In this document: positions 8,282 to 16,962 of the stretch, in pieces | How positions within the stretch are numbered: the first letter of the stretch is position 1 | How the letters are laid out: the number at the start of each line of letters is the position of its first letter | NCBI GenBank assembly: GCA_027013575.1 | Contig: JALWGN010000016.1 | Location: 1-53,547, forward strand | Direction: 5' to 3' | From: Desulfurobacteriaceae bacterium | GTDB taxonomy: Bacteria > Aquificota > Aquificia > Desulfurobacteriales > Desulfurobacteriaceae | DNA length: 53,547 nt | Notes under the pieces: model-generated | Seen by the model: the letters and a program-made list of their open reading frames with translations, nothing else | What the model was told of the DNA's origin: nothing | The model's database searches: none | Translations under genes and position numbers: made by a program

Positions 8282-9213
8282 CTCTCCATGTCCCGTTTTT
8301 TGACTAAGAGTTTGACAGTTCCGTAAACGCACCTGTTGTAGGGAACCTCTACTCCCTTCTCCTCTGCCTTCCTTATGAGAGCTCCCGTTATCCCTTCAAT
8401 CTCTATTGGTTTTCCCCTCTCAAAGTCTAAGAGCATACTGGTTTTGTAGTTCATTAGGTCTGGGGAGGACTTTAAGTAGTTCTCCATGATTTTGGGCTTT
8501 AGCTTTACCCCGTGGGCTTCTGCAACGGCGTAGCACTCCTCCATCAGCTTCTTTAAAATCTGGTAGGTTTCGGGGAGCTCCAACATTTCCCCAACGGTTG
8601 CCTTCGTTACCACCGAGTAGGGGTTAAACGCAACGTTCCAGACCAGCTTCTTCCAGAGGGTGTACCTGATGTCCTTAGAGGCTCTCGCCTCAATTCCGCA
8701 CCTTTTCATCTCCTCAACTAACTTCTCAACCCTTTCAGAGGGTTTTCCGGAGAGCTCCCCTATCTCTAAAAGTCCTGCAGCCTCGTGGACAACGGTTCCA
8801 GGCTCTGAAACGTAGGTTCCTATAAAGGCGGTTGCTCCTAAAACGTGTTCTTCCCCTAAGTACTCTGCTAGAATCTCCTCGTTCTCAATGCCGTTCTGAA
8901 CGGAAACAACAACTGTATCCTCTTTCAGCATCAGTTTTATTAAGGGGGCAACTTTCTCCGTATCGTAAGACTTCACGCAGACCAAAACAGCGTCTGCCTT
9001 TCCGGCCTCTTCGGGTCTGTCTGTAAACTTAACCTTTTCTCCCTCTTTAACTTTAAACTTTCCGTGTTTAAAGCTTTTAACAGTTAACCCTTTCTCTTTC
9101 ATTGCCTTAAGGTGTTCACCCCTTGCTATAAAGACAACCTCGTGGCCACACCTTGCCAGCATACCGCCGTAGAAACTTCCTACTCCTCCGGCTCCAAAGA
9201 CTACGAACTTCAA
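8266..9213 (-). CDS. panE: 2-dehydropantoate 2-reductase
   Basis: A 315 aa protein with an N-terminal Rossmann motif (GAGGVGSFYGG, residues 8-18), the central KSYDTE loop and WKKLVWNVAFNP, which carries the conserved catalytic-region lysine. It reduces ketopantoate to pantoate with NADPH in pantothenate/CoA synthesis. The start is TTG at 9213 behind GGGAG. It lies downstream of ilvD across a hairpin; IlvD supplies 2-ketoisovalerate, the precursor of ketopantoate, so the pairing is sensible. The family also contains non-pantoate ketoacid reductases. Confidence 0.85.
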   Translation of the reverse strand: MKFVVFGAGGVGSFYGGMLARCGHEVVFIARGEHLKAMKEKGLTVKSFKHGKFKVKEGEKVKFTDRPEEAGKADAVLVCVKSYDTEKVAPLIKLMLKEDTVVVSVQNGIENEEILAEYLGEEHVLGATAFIGTYVSEPGTVVHEAAGLLEIGELSGKPSERVEKLVEEMKRCGIEARASKDIRYTLWKKLVWNVAFNPYSVVTKATVGEMLELPETYQILKKLMEECYAVAEAHGVKLKPKIMENYLKSSPDLMNYKTSMLLDFERGKPIEIEGITGALIRKAEEKGVEVPYNRCVYGTVKLLVKKRDMERWERK

Positions 9214-9241
9214 GTTCTTCTCCCTCTTTTAAAGTTGTGGA

Positions 9242-9262
9242 AAGGGGGAGGAGCTCCCCCTT
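9242..9262 (-). terminator. Hairpin at the ilvD stop codon
   Basis: A perfect 9-bp stem (AAGGGGGAG / CTCCCCCTT) with a 3-base loop overlaps the ilvD TAA. On the transcribed strand it is followed by only three Ts and then CC, so termination would be partial or Rho-assisted. It contains one copy of the GGAGCTCC octamer that is frequent in this genome, so the palindrome may have arisen for another reason. Confidence 0.4.
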
Positions 9263-10913
9263 AAACGTCCTGGATAGCGCCTTTTGCTGCAGAGGTTACG
9301 AGCTTTGCGTACTTCCTGAGGAGTTTTGACTTAATCTCCTTCTGCTTCGGCTTAAACTCAGAGAGTCTCTTCTTGAGTTCCTCTTCGCTTATGAGGAGCT
9401 CTAACTTCCTCTCCGGAACGTTTATGTGGATCTTATCCCCGTCTCTAACAACCCCTATGGGGCCTCCCTCTGCCGCTTCGGGGGAGATGTGGCCTATACA
9501 GGGGCCGTGAGTTCCACCTGAGAACCTACCGTCTGTTATGAGGGCAACAGACTCTCCCAGTCCCATTCCCATAACGGCTGCTGTAACTGCAAGCATCTCC
9601 CTCATTCCGGGGCCGCCTTTGGGTCCCTCGTACCTTATCACTATTACGTCTCCCGCCTTTATCTGGCCTTCCATAACGGCCTTCATCGCGTCTTCCTCAC
9701 AGTCAAAGACCCTGGCCGTTCCTGTAAAGACCTTCATCTTGTCTGAAACGGCTCCCTGCTTGATTACAGCTCCGTCTGGCGCCAGGTTGCCGTAGAGGAT
9801 TGCAATTCCTCCCTCGGGGCTGTAGGGGTTGTCCGTCGGCCTGATTACGTCTTCGTCCCATATCCTTGCAGCCGCTGCAATCTCCTTTATGTCTGTTCCC
9901 AAAACAGTCGGGTTGCTCTCCAGCTTGTCAAAGAGCCTCTTCATTACTCCGGGAATTCCGCCGGCGTAGTGGAGGTCTTCCATCAGGTACTTCCCGCCGG
10001 GTCTCATTGAGCAGATTTTGGGGGTCTCCCTGCTGAGCTCGTCAAAGAGCTTTATCTCAAAGGGAACTCCCGCCTCGTGGGCAATTGCCGGCAGGTGGAG
10101 GACTGTGTTTGTTGAGCCTCCTAAGGCCAGGTCAACCCTTATGGCGTTCCTGAAGGCTGCAGGGGTGAGGATGTCCCTTGCCTTTACACCCTTCTTAACC
10201 AGCTCAACTATCTTCTCTCCAGAGGCTTCGGCGATTCTCTTCTTCTCTGCCAGCGGTGCAGGTGAAGTTCCGCAGTAGGGTAGAGACATTCCCAGTGCTT
10301 CTGTTAGGCAGGCCATCGTGTTTGCCGTAAACATTCCCTGGCAGGCTCCAGAAGAGGGGCAGGCTGCTCCCTCAAGCTCAAGGAGCTCCTCTAAAGTTAT
10401 CTCCCCTGCCTTGTACCTTCCTATCGCTTCAAAGGTATGAGTAACGAGGTCTAACCTCTCCTTTCCTCTCCTTCCTGCAAGCATGGGGCCGGCGGTTACA
10501 ACTATTGCCGGGATGTTTACCCTTGCCGCCCCCATCAGCATTCCGGGGGTTATCTTGTCACAGGCAGTTAGGAGAACTATTCCGTCTAACTGGTGGGCTG
10601 TAACAACGTCTTCAACGGCGTCTGCTATCAGCTCCCTTAAGGGGAGAGAGAACCTCATCCCCTCGTGTCCCATCGCTATACCGTCGCAGATGGCGGGAAC
10701 GCGAACGATGAAGGGAGTTCCACCTGCCGCTGCAACTCCCCTCTCTATGAACCTCTCAAGTGAGAACATGTCGGCGTGGCCGGGAACCAGGTCTGTCCAG
10801 CTTGAGATGATTCCAATCAGTGGTTTCTCAATGTCTTTCCTCTGGAGGCCCGTTGCCATCATGAGGGCTCTTGCCGGAAGCTTTTCAAACTCCCTGAGAA
10901 CATCACTTCTCAT
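9261..10913 (-). CDS. ilvD: Dihydroxy-acid dehydratase
   Basis: A 550 aa IlvD of standard length. The Fe-S and Mg2+ site motifs [10 protein letters not shown] and [17 protein letters not shown] are present, as is the C-terminal [19 protein letters not shown] substrate-binding signature. It catalyses the penultimate step of valine/isoleucine synthesis and provides 2-ketoisovalerate for pantothenate. ATG at 10913 overlaps the end of the rimI gene by 11 nt. Confidence 0.95.
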   Translation of the reverse strand: MRSDVLREFEKLPARALMMATGLQRKDIEKPLIGIISSWTDLVPGHADMFSLERFIERGVAAAGGTPFIVRVPAICDGIAMGHEGMRFSLPLRELIADAVEDVVTAHQLDGIVLLTACDKITPGMLMGAARVNIPAIVVTAGPMLAGRRGKERLDLVTHTFEAIGRYKAGEITLEELLELEGAACPSSGACQGMFTANTMACLTEALGMSLPYCGTSPAPLAEKKRIAEASGEKIVELVKKGVKARDILTPAAFRNAIRVDLALGGSTNTVLHLPAIAHEAGVPFEIKLFDELSRETPKICSMRPGGKYLMEDLHYAGGIPGVMKRLFDKLESNPTVLGTDIKEIAAAARIWDEDVIRPTDNPYSPEGGIAILYGNLAPDGAVIKQGAVSDKMKVFTGTARVFDCEEDAMKAVMEGQIKAGDVIVIRYEGPKGGPGMREMLAVTAAVMGMGLGESVALITDGRFSGGTHGPCIGHISPEAAEGGPIGVVRDGDKIHINVPERKLELLISEEELKKRLSEFKPKQKEIKSKLLRKYAKLVTSAAKGAIQDV

Positions 10914-11586
10914 TCTCGGCTTCCTCCTTTGCCTTCTTCATAAGGAGCATCATCTCGTCTCTCAGGCGGAGGCGTTCTTTCTTCATTCTCTCAAGTTCCT
11001 GCTCCTCTTTTGGCGTTAATACCGCCTTCTTCTCCATTTTGTCTATTATGTCGTCAAGCTCCTGGTGTTTCTTCTCAAGTGTCTTGAAGTGGTGGAACTT
11101 TTCCCTTGCAAGGGCTTTGAGGTTTTCGTCCCTCAGCATTTTCTCCTCCTGAAGATTGAGTTTCATTATTAGAGCGCCATCGTTTCCGTAGTAGTTCTTC
11201 CTCTCTGAAACTTTTAAGAAGCCAAGGGCTCTGTAGAGTGAAATCGCTTTTCTGTTTTTCTCGTTCACTTCAAGGACTACCTCTCTTGCTCCCTTTCCGG
11301 CAGCTTCTTTAAGGAGGGTTTTAAGCAGAGCTCTTCCTATACCCCTTCCCTGGAGCTCCCCCCTAACCCCTATCCTGTGGAGCTCACAGGTTTCACCTAT
11401 CAGCCAGGCAAGGCAGTAGCCGGCGGTTTCTCCGTTGAGTTTTGCGACGAGGCCGAGTGAAAAGGGAAGTTCCAACTCTCTCCTCAGCGTTTCCTCTGAG
11501 TAGGGTTCTTCAAAAAGTTCCCTCTCTAACTTAAGTATATCCGATAGGTGTTCCTCTTTAAAGGTTTCTACACTGAGGTTTTGCAT
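10903..11586 (-). CDS. rimI: RimI-type N-acetyltransferase fused to a DUF465/YdcH-like coiled coil
   Basis: Residues 1-146 form a GNAT domain with the acetyl-CoA loop [10 protein letters not shown] and the RimI-like [22 protein letters not shown] segment. Residues ~152-227 form a charged helical hairpin ([19 protein letters not shown]... [12 protein letters not shown]-like) resembling the free-standing DUF465/YdcH family. RimI acetylates the N-terminus of ribosomal protein S18 and often sits beside tsaB, as here (29 nt overlap). The fusion is unusual. The frame is continuous through the junction, so it is not an annotation artefact. Confidence 0.8.
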   Translation of the reverse strand: MQNLSVETFKEEHLSDILKLERELFEEPYSEETLRRELELPFSLGLVAKLNGETAGYCLAWLIGETCELHRIGVRGELQGRGIGRALLKTLLKEAAGKGAREVVLEVNEKNRKAISLYRALGFLKVSERKNYYGNDGALIMKLNLQEEKMLRDENLKALAREKFHHFKTLEKKHQELDDIIDKMEKKAVLTPKEEQELERMKKERLRLRDEMMLLMKKAKEEAENEK

Positions 11587-12166
11587 CGTGATCTCTTACG
11601 TAGTGGAAGGTGAGGGGTGAGAGTTCCTCCCGGGGGATCAGGAGGAGCTTTGTTGAGAGGGGAGCTCTCTCTTCAACGTTCGGGAACTCTTTAAGCTGTG
11701 GTGGGAGCTCCCCCTTCCAGACTATAAGGGGGTTTTTCAGCAGGGAGAGCTCTTTCAGAATCTCCTCCGCCGTCAGGTCGGCCTCTCTCCCCTTTAACTC
11801 AGCGTAGTACTTTCCCCTTCTTGCTGGAATGATCGGAACGGGGGTCAGGTCGAGGGAGCCGTAGCCGTGTTTCAGGGCTTTCAGGGTTGTTGAGGAGAGG
11901 ACTTTTACTCCGCACTCCTTGAAGGCTTTTCCTGTAGAGACAGAAAGCCTAACGCCTGTAAAAGACCCGGGGCCTGAGGAGACAACAACCTCCTCAATCT
12001 CCTCCCTCTTCACCCCTGCCAGTTTCAGGGCGTTTTCTATCTGGCTGAAGACAACCTCTGCGTGTAGTTTCGGTCTCCTCCAGACGACAGAGGAGACTAC
12101 CTCTCCGTCAACTTCAACAGAAACGCTCCCTTCAGGGAGGGACAGGTCAACTCCCAGCCTCTTCAT
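11558..12166 (-). CDS. tsaB: tRNA threonylcarbamoyladenosine biosynthesis protein TsaB
   Basis: A 202 aa ASKHA-fold protein. The N-terminal GVDLSLPEGSVSV strand and the SSGPGSFTGVRLSVSTGKAF signature identify TsaB, the non-catalytic partner of TsaD and TsaE in t6A37 synthesis. It is slightly shorter than the E. coli protein, as is common in thermophiles. It overlaps rimI by 29 nt, the usual tsaB-rimI pairing. The window also holds mtaB, which methylthiolates t6A37, the product of this pathway. Confidence 0.9.
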   Translation of the reverse strand: MKRLGVDLSLPEGSVSVEVDGEVVSSVVWRRPKLHAEVVFSQIENALKLAGVKREEIEEVVVSSGPGSFTGVRLSVSTGKAFKECGVKVLSSTTLKALKHGYGSLDLTPVPIIPARRGKYYAELKGREADLTAEEILKELSLLKNPLIVWKGELPPQLKEFPNVEERAPLSTKLLLIPREELSPLTFHYVRDHDAKPQCRNL

Positions 12167-12816
12167 GCGGTCTTTATTACCCTTACCAGTATTGGTTTTC
12201 CTCTCTCATCAACGTCAAGTATTTCAATTTTAACGTTTGCTACGTCTATGGTTTTCCGCTTTTTAAGAACTATTCCCCTCTCTTTGGCAACCCTCTCTAT
12301 CAGGTCTATCAGGTACTTGTCCTCCTCAAACGGGATGTGGACGTCTAACATCTCGTTTAGCGACTCTATCGTTATGTACGGGTCAATAATTACTGCCGTT
12401 CCGGGAGGTATGCTCTTAAGGGTGAGGAATTTCCTAATGAAGAAGAGGATAAGGAGGGAGAGAGCTCCCAGTAAAACGTTCTTGAAGTTGTGGCCTGAAA
12501 TTATTATTTCCCTTGCTATTGCAATAAGTAAAACGTCAAATACGATTCTCGGCTGGTGTTTTATAAGCATTATGACGAGTTCAACAACGATAACGAACAT
12601 CAGTAACGGGGAGATGAGCTCTTTCAGGCTCTCCGTTGCGTCTTTTATGTGCCCCGAGAGGACTATCTCCTCAATGTGGATCATTTTAGGTGAGAGGAGG
12701 AGGAACTCAACGAAGAGGATTATTGAGATAACAAGTAGGGTAAAGGTTATTGCGAGGAGAAAAAGGTCTGAAACCTTCATAAGGAAGTGTTCAGCTCTCT
12801 TTATAAATGTTGTCAT
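12163..12816 (-). CDS. PsiE-family inner-membrane protein
   Basis: A 217 aa protein with four hydrophobic helices between residues ~18 and ~130 (one ends in LLLSPKMIHIEEIV), matching the phosphate-starvation-inducible PsiE family. A soluble C-terminal ~75 residues follow (IPPGTAVIIDPYIT onward), which the E. coli protein lacks. The biochemical function of PsiE is unknown. It overlaps tsaB and pilD by 4 nt on each side, so it belongs to a tightly coupled transcript. Confidence 0.65.
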   Translation of the reverse strand: MTTFIKRAEHFLMKVSDLFLLAITFTLLVISIILFVEFLLLSPKMIHIEEIVLSGHIKDATESLKELISPLLMFVIVVELVIMLIKHQPRIVFDVLLIAIAREIIISGHNFKNVLLGALSLLILFFIRKFLTLKSIPPGTAVIIDPYITIESLNEMLDVHIPFEEDKYLIDLIERVAKERGIVLKKRKTIDVANVKIEILDVDERGKPILVRVIKTA

Positions 12817-13583
12817 AACCCCAACCCTCCGAGGTACCAGTTTATCAGCCTGTCTCCGAAGTAGAGTGAGAGGAGAGCTCCTGCCGCAATGAAGGGGCCG
12901 AACGGAATGGGCTTTTCCCTTTCACCTCTCCTTAAAAGTATAAGGGTTATTCCTACGGCAGCGCCAACCAGAGAGGCGAGGAAGAGGGTTAGGAGGACTT
13001 TCTTCCACCCTAAAAAGGCTCCAACAACTGCCATTATGTTGGCGTCTCCGTATCCCATCCCCTCTTTTCCCGTAAAAACGTAGTAGGTCTCAATGATGAA
13101 GAGGATAACTCCCGCTCCAAAGGAGGCACCGAACACTGCCTCTTTGAAGGAGTGTTGGGGAACGAAGAAGGAGAGTAGCAGTCCTGAAAGGAGAGCTCCG
13201 TAACTGAGCCTTACGGGAACCTCCATGGTTTTCAGGTCTATAAACGAAACGACTATCAGGTAGTAGACCAGTAAAAGGTAGTAGAGGCTTGAGAATGAGA
13301 CTCCAAACTTACAGACCGTTGCTGCAGTTAGTACTCCGGTTAAGAGCTCTACTGCCGGGTACTGCCAGCTTATCCTCTCTCCACAGTTCCTGCACCTGCC
13401 TTTCAGGAGGAAGTAGCTGATTACGGGGATGTTGTCGTACGGCTTTATCCTCTCTCCACACGTAGGGCAGTGGGAGGGAGGCCAGACAACAGACTCCCCC
13501 TTTGGAATCCTGTAGATGCAGACGTTTAGAAAACTCCCTATGAAGAGTCCCAGTAAAAAGGAGATGAGGCAGGGGAGTATCAA
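12813..13583 (-). CDS. pilD: Prepilin peptidase / leader-sequence methyltransferase
   Basis: A 256 aa polytopic protein. The N-terminal cytoplasmic loop has paired CPTC and CRNC zinc motifs after GSFLNVCIYRIPKGES. The two aspartyl-protease acids lie in SFIDLKTMEVP and GMGYGDANIM (GxGD). It cleaves and methylates type IV prepilins or type II pseudopilins. No pilin gene is in the window. TTG at 13583 follows GGAGGA and overlaps the upstream stop by 2 nt. Confidence 0.93.
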   Translation of the reverse strand: MILPCLISFLLGLFIGSFLNVCIYRIPKGESVVWPPSHCPTCGERIKPYDNIPVISYFLLKGRCRNCGERISWQYPAVELLTGVLTAATVCKFGVSFSSLYYLLLVYYLIVVSFIDLKTMEVPVRLSYGALLSGLLLSFFVPQHSFKEAVFGASFGAGVILFIIETYYVFTGKEGMGYGDANIMAVVGAFLGWKKVLLTLFLASLVGAAVGITLILLRRGEREKPIPFGPFIAAGALLSLYFGDRLINWYLGGLGL

Positions 13584-14206
13584 TGGGTCTCCTCCGGCGC
13601 AGACTTAACGAACTGAACCAGGTTCCTCAGGAAAGAGATCCACTTTTCAACTGCAGATTTAACTTCCGTTTGAAGGACTTTCAGTGCTTCCTCTTCTCTC
13701 TCCTCGTACATAAGGTCGTCTAACTTAAAGACGGCGTCTTCCAGCTTTGCTATCTCCTCGTCTATCCCCTCGTAAAGGGGAAGGATCCGTGAGCCGGTGT
13801 CAACCAGTTTCACAGTCCAGTCAAGGGAGTCAAGAAGGTTATGGAGCATGAGCTTTGCAAGTTCCGGCTTTGTGTGCCAGTCTGAAACTATCTGGTCTAT
13901 GGCGTTCTTCATCCCTTCAAGGGCAACAAGAGCAAGCTCTATCTGCTTTCTTACCATGTTCTGGGCAGGCTCCGTTACTATGTTGAGCTCTTCAAGGTTC
14001 TTTATCTCGTCAACCTTTGAGGGGTGGAGTTTTTCTCCTTTCCTCTCAATGTACTTTATTGACCTTTCAGGGAAGAGGTACCGGTACTCTATAATCCTTA
14101 GGAGGCCGGTTGTTGAAGTTCCTTCAGCCTGATTTCCCACTTCAAACTCAACCGGCTTTCCGTCTATTCTCACTTTAAGCTTCCTCTTTCCCCGTGACGT
14201 TCTCAA
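13580..14206 (-). CDS. Hypothetical protein, 208 aa
   Basis: I do not recognise the family. The N-terminal ~60 residues look like a small beta-rich module (LKVRIDGKPVEFEVG). The rest is helical and acidic, with a possible coiled coil from residue ~150. No signal peptide or membrane segment. A TTG start at 14206 behind a strong GGAGGTG overlaps the helicase gene by 32 nt. The fixed coupling to a Ski2-like helicase on one side and pilD on the other is the only clue to its role. Confidence 0.75.
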   Translation of the reverse strand: MRTSRGKRKLKVRIDGKPVEFEVGNQAEGTSTTGLLRIIEYRYLFPERSIKYIERKGEKLHPSKVDEIKNLEELNIVTEPAQNMVRKQIELALVALEGMKNAIDQIVSDWHTKPELAKLMLHNLLDSLDWTVKLVDTGSRILPLYEGIDEEIAKLEDAVFKLDDLMYEEREEEALKVLQTEVKSAVEKWISFLRNLVQFVKSAPEETH

Positions 14207-16445
14207 AGAGCACCTCCAGAGCTCTCTCTTTTGTAAGTTTTAAAGCTTCCCTCCTTCCTACAAAGAGAGAGGCCAGGAACTTAAGGAGCCTCTCGTCCCC
14301 CAGGGGAAATTTAATCCCCTGAACGGCGTTAACAATCAGCTTAACCTCCCTCTCTACCTGCTGAACCGTTTCGTACCTGAAAGAGAGAGCTTCTCTGAGG
14401 GCTTCAACAACCTCTTCCTGGAGCTCCCTAATTCCGTTTATCAGCGGTATTTCTGAGTGGTACTTCAGGAGCCTTCCGGCTTCGGCAAGGGCGTTTCCCC
14501 TCATGTAGCCGAGTCCCTTAACGCTTCCAAGGAGGGAGAACTGAAAGGGGATTCCGCTCCTTACCATCATTACTGCTCTGTGTACCGTTTCAAAGTCAAA
14601 CAGGTTGAGCCTGCACAGGAGCTGACCTAACAGGGAGCTCTCCGGGGGAAGGGTGGAGAGCTCCCCCGGCGGCCTTGCAACGTTCTTGAAGGGGAAGAAC
14701 CCCCCTGAGGCGTAGAACGCGAGAACCTCCCAGTTGTCCTCTGCCATTACTCCTGTTCTCTCCTCAACCAGCCTTAAGAGTTTTTCCGACTCCCTTAAGA
14801 AACCCTCTCCTGTGAATATCTCAACGCTTTTTGGGTTGAACTCCTTCCTTATAAACGGCCGAAGCACGAAACTGTAGCCGACTGTCGGGTTCTCACAGAT
14901 GAGCTCCCCGGAGGCTGTTAACCTCTCTTTAAACTGGGCGTAGCAGTAAGGGGAGACGAAGGAAGAGACCAGAAGTTTCGTAATCTCTGCAGGTTCCGTT
15001 CCCGAGAGAAACCCCATTTCGTTTAGCTCTTCCAGTATCTCCTCAACCTCTTTAAGGAGCAGGGGGTTTCTTTTCAGGCTGAACATTTTGCTCAGTGCAC
15101 TTTTCCACCCGCTGCCGTACCTTACAAGGGGTCCCAGGAGCATCAGGCTCAGCGTTGACTTCCTCCTGTTCTGGCAGGCTTTTCCTTCCCTTTCAACACC
15201 CGAAGAGAGGGCGGTTGAGAAAGGCATTTCAAGTTCCTCTTTCAGTGCCTCTTCCAGAGCACTCTCTCTGGCTCCGGTTACCACTACGTACGAGTAACCC
15301 TTTTCCGAAAGTCCAAACCTGCCGGCTCTCCCCTCCATCTGGAGAATCGTTAAAGGATCCGGAAAGAACCTGTACCTGAGGGTGAGCCTGTCAAAACTTC
15401 CCCTTACGAAAATTACAACGTTGTCTGCCGGCAGGTTGACTCCGTAGGCGAGGGTCTGTGTTGCGTAGAGCTTTCCAAGCTCTCCCTCTTTAAACTCCTT
15501 CTCTATTACCTCTCTCTCTTCCTGTGGAACGTCTGCGTTGTGAAATGCGACGGGGTCTTTCTCTCTATCTTCAGGAATGAAAGGCAGCGTTTCGTTAACT
15601 ACCTTTTTGCCGTAAACTGCGTTTTCAACCTGTAGAGCCTGCCACCCTAAGTCTTTTCTGGGAACAAAAACGAGGGTTTTTCCTTTCAGCTTCAGCTCTT
15701 CAACCGTTGCAACTACTTTTTCTTCCGGCGTTCCCTTCGGGAGTTTAACTCTGCTTAAAAACTTCCTTAGGTTTAAAACCCTTCTCTCTAGAGGAACCGG
15801 CCTCCACTCAGATTCTAAGAGGAGCTCCGCCTCTATCCACCCTGCCAGCTCGGGAGCTCCCGGAATCGTGGCGGATAGGGCAAGGAGAGGGATTCCCTCC
15901 TCCAGTGCGTAGCTCACTATCTCCTCTATAGCCGCTCCCCTTGAGGGCTCCCTGATTATGTGGATCTCGTCTATGACGAGAGCTCCCGCCTCCTCAAACC
16001 ACCTTGCTCTGTTCCTTGCAGCAGAGAGAAGGCTCTCGTACGTGCAGACAACTGCCGGCTGGGTAATTTCGGAGAGCTCCTCTATCAGGTCTCCCGTTCT
16101 CACTCCTACCTGTTTAAAGAAATCCTTAAACTCCCTGAACTTCTCCCAGATGAGGGAGCGGGTTGGGGCTGTATAGACGAACTTTCCTCCTCTGTTTCTC
16201 AGGTAAAAGAGTAATGAAATCAGCGTTTTACCGGAACTCGTTGGAGACGACACAAGGGCGTTACCCTCACTGTAGTAGCGGTAGAAAGCGGTCTGAAGCG
16301 GGTTGAGGAGTTTAAAGGAAAAGGGAAGGTTCTCCTTTTTAACCTCTACAAGCTCTATCTCTTTTACTTCGCCGTTTTCGGCTACAACTGCCTTTCCAGA
16401 CTCACCGTTGAATTGAGACGATTCTAAAACTTTAATGGTTTTCAT
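14175..16445 (-). CDS. Ski2-like DEAD/DEAH-box superfamily 2 helicase
   Basis: A 756 aa SF2 helicase. Motif I PTSSGKT is at residues 68-74, Ia YTAPTRSL at ~91, motif II DEIH at 159-162, motif III LSAT at ~193, and motif VI QMEGRAGRFG at ~370. A long C-terminal region resembles the winged-helix/ratchet part of Hel308/Ski2 enzymes. The DEIH box and GRAGR motif favour this group over RecQ or RNA DEAD-box proteins. Possible roles are restart of stalled forks or RNA processing; which one is not decidable here. It reads divergently from the zinc-ribbon gene at 16508. Confidence 0.8.
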   Translation of the reverse strand: MKTIKVLESSQFNGESGKAVVAENGEVKEIELVEVKKENLPFSFKLLNPLQTAFYRYYSEGNALVSSPTSSGKTLISLLFYLRNRGGKFVYTAPTRSLIWEKFREFKDFFKQVGVRTGDLIEELSEITQPAVVCTYESLLSAARNRARWFEEAGALVIDEIHIIREPSRGAAIEEIVSYALEEGIPLLALSATIPGAPELAGWIEAELLLESEWRPVPLERRVLNLRKFLSRVKLPKGTPEEKVVATVEELKLKGKTLVFVPRKDLGWQALQVENAVYGKKVVNETLPFIPEDREKDPVAFHNADVPQEEREVIEKEFKEGELGKLYATQTLAYGVNLPADNVVIFVRGSFDRLTLRYRFFPDPLTILQMEGRAGRFGLSEKGYSYVVVTGARESALEEALKEELEMPFSTALSSGVEREGKACQNRRKSTLSLMLLGPLVRYGSGWKSALSKMFSLKRNPLLLKEVEEILEELNEMGFLSGTEPAEITKLLVSSFVSPYCYAQFKERLTASGELICENPTVGYSFVLRPFIRKEFNPKSVEIFTGEGFLRESEKLLRLVEERTGVMAEDNWEVLAFYASGGFFPFKNVARPPGELSTLPPESSLLGQLLCRLNLFDFETVHRAVMMVRSGIPFQFSLLGSVKGLGYMRGNALAEAGRLLKYHSEIPLINGIRELQEEVVEALREALSFRYETVQQVEREVKLIVNAVQGIKFPLGDERLLKFLASLFVGRREALKLTKERALEVLFENVTGKEEA

Positions 16446-16507
16446 TTTACCTTCTTCTCCCTAAATTATGGGTATCAACTTTATCAACTTTCAGTAACGG
16501 AGGTGGC

Positions 16508-16663
16508 ATGCAAATTTATGTGTTTGAGTGTAACAAGTGCGGTGCGGAGTTTGAGGAGGCCATCTACTCTCCGCTTCAGCTTATGGAGATTAAGTGTCCC
16601 TACTGCGGCTCAGAAGACGTTGAAGTAATTGACATCGCCAACTTCTGTTCACCTTTTGGCTGA
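16508..16663 (+). CDS. Small zinc-ribbon protein, FmdB-like
   Basis: A 51 aa protein with two CxxC knuckles (CNKC at 8-11, CPYC at 30-33) spaced as in the FmdB/regulatory zinc-ribbon family, plus one further cysteine near the C-terminus. ATG at 16508 is preceded by GGAGGTG. Proteins of this type are usually annotated as putative regulators; the real role is unknown. The 62 bp divergent gap to the helicase contains two tandem ATCAACTTT units (about 16475-16492) of unknown meaning. Confidence 0.75.
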   Translation: MQIYVFECNKCGAEFEEAIYSPLQLMEIKCPYCGSEDVEVIDIANFCSPFG

Positions 16664-16728
16664 GGTTAAACTAAAGGGGCGGTCTGCCCCTTCTGGTATC
16701 TTATAGAAAACGGAATACGGAGTGGAAG

Positions 16729-16899
16729 TTGATACTCAAAATACTGATTCTTCTTATTGTGGTCGGAGTCATATTCGGCTGGGATAAGATACTCAACCTC
16801 TTCAAGGCCTTCTTTCAGGCAAAGAAAGAGTTTGAGAGAGGCCTGAAAGAGGAAGAAGAAGAGAGGGAGAAAAAGCCCGACATAAAAGTCGTGAAGTAG
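16729..16899 (+). CDS. tatA: TatA/TatE-like twin-arginine translocase subunit
   Basis: A 56 aa ORF starting at TTG 16729 behind GGAG. A short hydrophobic helix of ~16 residues runs into an FG hinge (residues 16-17). An amphipathic helix with the A-K-K-E-F-x-x-G pattern and a poly-Glu charged tail follow. This order is the TatA/HCF106 signature. TatA oligomers form the conduit for folded proteins crossing the inner membrane. No tatC is in the window. A frame-wide alternative start further upstream cannot be excluded. It is short, so the call rests on pattern. Confidence 0.6.
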   Translation: MILKILILLIVVGVIFGWDKILNLFKAFFQAKKEFERGLKEEEEEREKKPDIKVVK

Positions 16900-16962
16900 T
16901 TTTTCCCCTCTCCTCCTCTTTGATAAGATTCCCCTTATACTTGCAGGAGGAGGAGCAGGGAG

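Noticed and set aside
6707-8332. Longer form of the APC permease starting at GTG 8332
   Set aside because: The added residues are polar, unlike APC N-termini, and lie within panE; ATG 8281 has a ribosome site.
16672-16692. Hairpin AAGGGGC...GCCCCTT after the zinc-ribbon gene
   Set aside because: The stem is good but no T-tract follows and the TatA-like gene begins close downstream, so I do not call it a terminator.
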